Of a DNA stretch of 64,000 bases, positions 61,691-64,000 are shown piece after piece; the first letter of the stretch is position 1, and every line of letters begins with the position of its first letter. The translations under genes and the position numbers were made by a program. A model generated the notes under the pieces. That model was not told the DNA's origin and did not search any database. It worked only from the letters and a program-made list of their open reading frames with translations. Source of the DNA: Pseudomonas sp. St316 (GTDB taxonomy: Bacteria > Pseudomonadota > Gammaproteobacteria > Pseudomonadales > Pseudomonadaceae); contig NZ_AP021901.1 of NCBI RefSeq assembly GCF_018325905.1, positions 2,914,001 through 2,978,000 of the forward strand, written 5' to 3'.

Positions 61691-62875
61691 ATGCACAACA
61701 ATAAAAATACCCGCCAACGTTTTTTGCCTGCGGTCATCGCAGGTGTTTCGAGCCTGGGCCTGATGCCTTGGGCCAACGCCGAAATCATGCTGTACGACAA
61801 GGACCAGACGACCTTTTCCACCGACGGCTACATCAATGCGTTTTACGTCAACAGCGACGTCGACCGCGCGGGTGAGCAGTACGACCGTAGGCAGGCGCGG
61901 GTCAAGATGGGTTTCTTGCCAAACTATCTGGGCTTCAACATGGGCAAGCAGGTCGACGACCTCAAGCTCGGTGCCCGGGCCTCGTTCTGGGTGACCATCA
62001 ACGACAGTGAAACCAACGGCACCGACACCGCCATCGACGTGCGCCAGTTCTACGGCACCGTGGCCAACCCGGAGTGGGGCGAGGTGCTGATCGGTAAGGA
62101 CTTCGGCCTGTTTGCCCGCTCCAACATCCTGCTGGACGAACTGCTCACCGGTTACGGCCAGGTCAGCGACACCCTGGGGCTGGTGGACGGCGGCGGCGTG
62201 TCGTTCGGCAACATCGGCAGCGGTTATCCGTACCCGTTCCCGACCTCGCAGATCACCTACCGCACGCCGGTGATGGAGGGCTTGCGGGTGGCGGTGGGGA
62301 TCATGGACCCGGTGGACACCAACGACAACAGCGCCACCGGCAAGGCCTACCAGAAAAACCCGCGCACTGAGAGCGAGATCACCTACCAGTTCGACTTGGG
62401 CGGGGCGAAGATCTACAGCTGGCTGAACGGCAGCTACCAGACCTCCGACAACACCGACTCCACCGTCGAGTCGGTCACTTCCAAGGGCCTGGGGTATGGT
62501 GTGCAGGCCAAGATGGGTGGGTTGTCGCTCACCGGTTCGGGGTTCCAGGCCAAGGGCATCAATCCGTTCTTCACCAACAACGCCGGTGAAGCCACGCTGC
62601 GCAATGTCGACAGCAAGGGCTACCTGTTGCAGGGCTCCTACAAGCTGGGCAAGAACCGCCTGGCGTTGTCCTATGGCAAGACCGATGACGACGGCAACGG
62701 CGTGGTGGGCAGTGGCGCCGATTATGAAACCCGTGGCATCGCGCTGTTCCACGACATCAACGACAACCTCAAGCTCGTGGCCGAGTACAACCAGTTCGAA
62801 ATCAACGGCCACGATACCAGCGCCCAGAATGAAGACACCGACACCTTTGCGGTGGGGGCGGTGCTCACCTGGTGA
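61691..62875 (+). CDS. Gram-negative outer-membrane porin
   Basis: A 394-aa porin of the general trimeric type (gram-negative porin_4 family). Signal peptide of about 30 residues (ends ANA). The mature part starts EIMLYDKDQTTFSTDGYINAF. Alternating beta strands follow, and the C-terminal strand DTFAVGAVLTW ends in an aromatic residue, as needed for BAM insertion. It follows the sugar-acid operon and may serve it, but has its own unit. A hairpin terminator follows after a REP pair. Confidence 0.92.
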   Translation: MHNNKNTRQRFLPAVIAGVSSLGLMPWANAEIMLYDKDQTTFSTDGYINAFYVNSDVDRAGEQYDRRQARVKMGFLPNYLGFNMGKQVDDLKLGARASFWVTINDSETNGTDTAIDVRQFYGTVANPEWGEVLIGKDFGLFARSNILLDELLTGYGQVSDTLGLVDGGGVSFGNIGSGYPYPFPTSQITYRTPVMEGLRVAVGIMDPVDTNDNSATGKAYQKNPRTESEITYQFDLGGAKIYSWLNGSYQTSDNTDSTVESVTSKGLGYGVQAKMGGLSLTGSGFQAKGINPFFTNNAGEATLRNVDSKGYLLQGSYKLGKNRLALSYGKTDDDGNGVVGSGADYETRGIALFHDINDNLKLVAEYNQFEINGHDTSAQNEDTDTFAVGAVLTW

Positions 62876-62904
62876 GGGTTGGATCCTTTTGACCCGGCGC
62901 CGTC

Positions 62905-62994
62905 TGTGGGAGCAAGGCTTGCCCGCGATAGCCGCCCCGCGGTCAAACAGCGGAACCGCGTTATCGTTCATCGCGGGCAAGCCTTGCTCCCACA
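62905..62994. repeat. REP inverted pair
   Basis: TGTGGGAGCAAGGC-TTGCCCGCGAT and its inverted copy, 29 bp after the porin stop. Confidence 0.9.
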
Positions 62995-63007
62995 GGCTTT
63001 TGCTCCA

Positions 63008-63033
63008 GGGGCTGCGCATCAGCCCCCTTTTTT
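63008..63033 (+). terminator. Rho-independent terminator after the porin
   Basis: GGGGCTG-CGCAT-CAGCCCC followed by CTTTTTT; the T run touches the stop codon of the convergent NirF-like gene. Confidence 0.88.
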
Positions 63034-64000
63034 CAGTGTGACGTCCCCTCGGCGAATTCGATCTTGTTGCCGACGTTGTACTTGCCCGAAGGCTTGTTCA
63101 TGGGCAGGCGCTTGATTTCCTTGAGGGTGTTGCTGTCGTAGACGATCAGCGCGCCATCGGTATCCCAGATGCTCAGCAGCAGGTAGCGGCCGTCGCGAGT
63201 GAACTCGACGTGGGCGGCGGTTTTGCCGGGCATGGGCCGCAGGGTGTGGGCGATTTCCAGGGTCTGTTTGTCGATCAGGTGGATGGCATCGTTGTCCGGG
63301 CCGAAGAACACGTCGGTCCAGGCGTAGCGGGAGTTGGCGTGGCTGCGCAGGAAGAAGCCCGGCCCCAGCGTGGGGATCTGCTTGATGACTTTCCAGGTGT
63401 CGAAGTCGATCACCGAAATCAGCCCCTTGCTGATATTGGGCGTGGCGAACACCCAGTGCCCATTACGTTTCCAATAGGTCCCCGAGCCCAGGTGCGGCAT
63501 ACCCGGCAGGGCGATGTCGGTGACGATCCGCCCCGTGTCGAGGTCGATCACCTGGCCGCCCTGGGCCTTGCGCGAGGTGGCGAGCAATTGCCGGTAATCG
63601 GGCGAGAAGGAAAAGTCATCAAGGTAATCCTCGGCCTCGATCCGCCGGGGTACAAAGTCCGGATTCGGGCCGGTGGACAGCTCCCAGAGCTCTTTCACAT
63701 CTTTCAAGGCCACGATGAAGCTGTTGCGCGGCGGCGCGGTATAGACCGCACTGACCCGCGACGCCTGGCCGTCCAGCCCCACGGTTGCAACGGTCTTGAC
63801 CCATGACAGGTCGCGGGCATCAAGCACCACCAGGTTGCCGGGCAGGGTGTTGCCCACCAGCACCCAGCGCCCGTCCTTGCTGACCGCCAGGTTGCGGGTA
63901 TTGAGCCCGGCCCGTACTTCGGCGATGAGCGTGAGGTTGTGCAGGTCATACAGGCTGATCCAGCCGTCCCGGGAGGCGAAATAGACGAAGCGTCCATCCG
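63033..64000 (-). CDS. Cytochrome d1-domain / NirF-like beta-propeller protein (5' partial)
   Basis: The frame is open to the window edge, giving at least 322 aa. Repeated blade motifs are visible: DGRFVYFASRDGWISLYDL, DGRWVLVGNTLPGNLVVLD, LDTGRIVTDIALPGMPHLGSG, GPDNDAIHLIDKQTLEIAHTL and DGRYLLLSIWDTDGALIVYD. These match the eight-bladed cytochrome cd1-type propeller of NirF and NirS-d1 proteins, which take part in heme d1 synthesis or carry heme d1. Two His in the region (MPHLGSGTYW and LRSHANSRYAW) are at typical positions. The missing N-terminus prevents telling NirF from NirS; absence of a cytochrome c domain cannot be judged. Confidence 0.88.
   Translation of the reverse strand, partial: DGRFVYFASRDGWISLYDLHNLTLIAEVRAGLNTRNLAVSKDGRWVLVGNTLPGNLVVLDARDLSWVKTVATVGLDGQASRVSAVYTAPPRNSFIVALKDVKELWELSTGPNPDFVPRRIEAEDYLDDFSFSPDYRQLLATSRKAQGGQVIDLDTGRIVTDIALPGMPHLGSGTYWKRNGHWVFATPNISKGLISVIDFDTWKVIKQIPTLGPGFFLRSHANSRYAWTDVFFGPDNDAIHLIDKQTLEIAHTLRPMPGKTAAHVEFTRDGRYLLLSIWDTDGALIVYDSNTLKEIKRLPMNKPSGKYNVGNKIEFAEGTSH

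Overview
The window looks like a chromosomal segment of a fluorescent-group Pseudomonas. The DNA is GC-rich, almost every gene 3' end carries the short Pseudomonas REP palindromes (TGTGGGAGCGAGC-TTGCTCGCGAT and its variants, plus a second TGTGGCGAGGG type), and the gene set fits: an Hxc-like type II secretion system, a hydroxyproline catabolic island, a TonB-dependent siderophore receptor and DUF6124. I saw no rRNA, tRNA, CRISPR array or prophage.

Layout. (1) 1-5.9 kb: the end of a type II secretion operon (gspL tail, gspM, a lipoprotein-type gspD, gspE, gspF). (2) 6.3-20.1 kb: a DING/PstS-like phosphate-binding protein behind a Pho-box-like site, then a giant filamentous-haemagglutinin-like exoprotein (about 4138 aa if intact) cut by two single-base losses in G runs. 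(3) 20.2-20.8 kb: a 149-bp tandem array built on REP palindromes. (4) 20.8-23.4 kb: a CHASE4-PAS-GGDEF-EAL protein with a degenerate EAL domain. (5) 23.5-31.4 kb: the remnant of a TPP enzyme, then a copper-associated RiPP locus. It has a secreted EF-hand precursor with three EGKCG motifs, a DUF692/MNIO enzyme, a DUF2063 partner, a convergent DoxX membrane protein, an OmpR-type two-component system, a DUF2790 protein and a DipZ-like thiol-disulfide protein. A shared promoter motif appears to link the precursor, DoxX and two-component/DUF2790 promoters. (6) 31.5-46.6 kb: a small DUF6152-like remnant, a DinB protein, then a hydroxyproline island: Pyr4H2C deaminase, proline-racemase-family enzyme (frameshifted), polar amino acid ABC transporter, aconitase-X dehydratase, AraC regulator, three-subunit D-hydroxyproline dehydrogenase, 4-hydroxyproline epimerase and GntR regulator. 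It is split by an IS3-family element sitting in a 135-bp REP tandem array. (7) 46.8-55 kb: MFS exporter with divergent MocR regulator, Fur-controlled TonB receptor, SDR/tautomerase/LysR set, NTF2-like protein. (8) 55-57.5 kb: ADP-ribosylglycohydrolase, small membrane protein, DUF6124 protein with a long structured-looking leader. (9) 57.6-64 kb: LysR, MFS carrier and glucarate-dehydratase-like enolase-superfamily enzyme, a porin, and a cytochrome-d1/NirF-like beta-propeller running off the end.

Functionally, the left part reads as a phosphate-starvation secretion locus, the 24-31 kb part as a metal-responsive peptide system with its own regulator, and the 32-47 kb part as import and breakdown of 3- and 4-hydroxyproline isomers. 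The strongest candidate for a poorly described system is the EF-hand/EGKCG precursor locus with its apparent three-promoter regulon. Three single-G losses in G homopolymers (15.9, 16.0 and 34.5 kb) interrupt otherwise intact genes and may be assembly errors.
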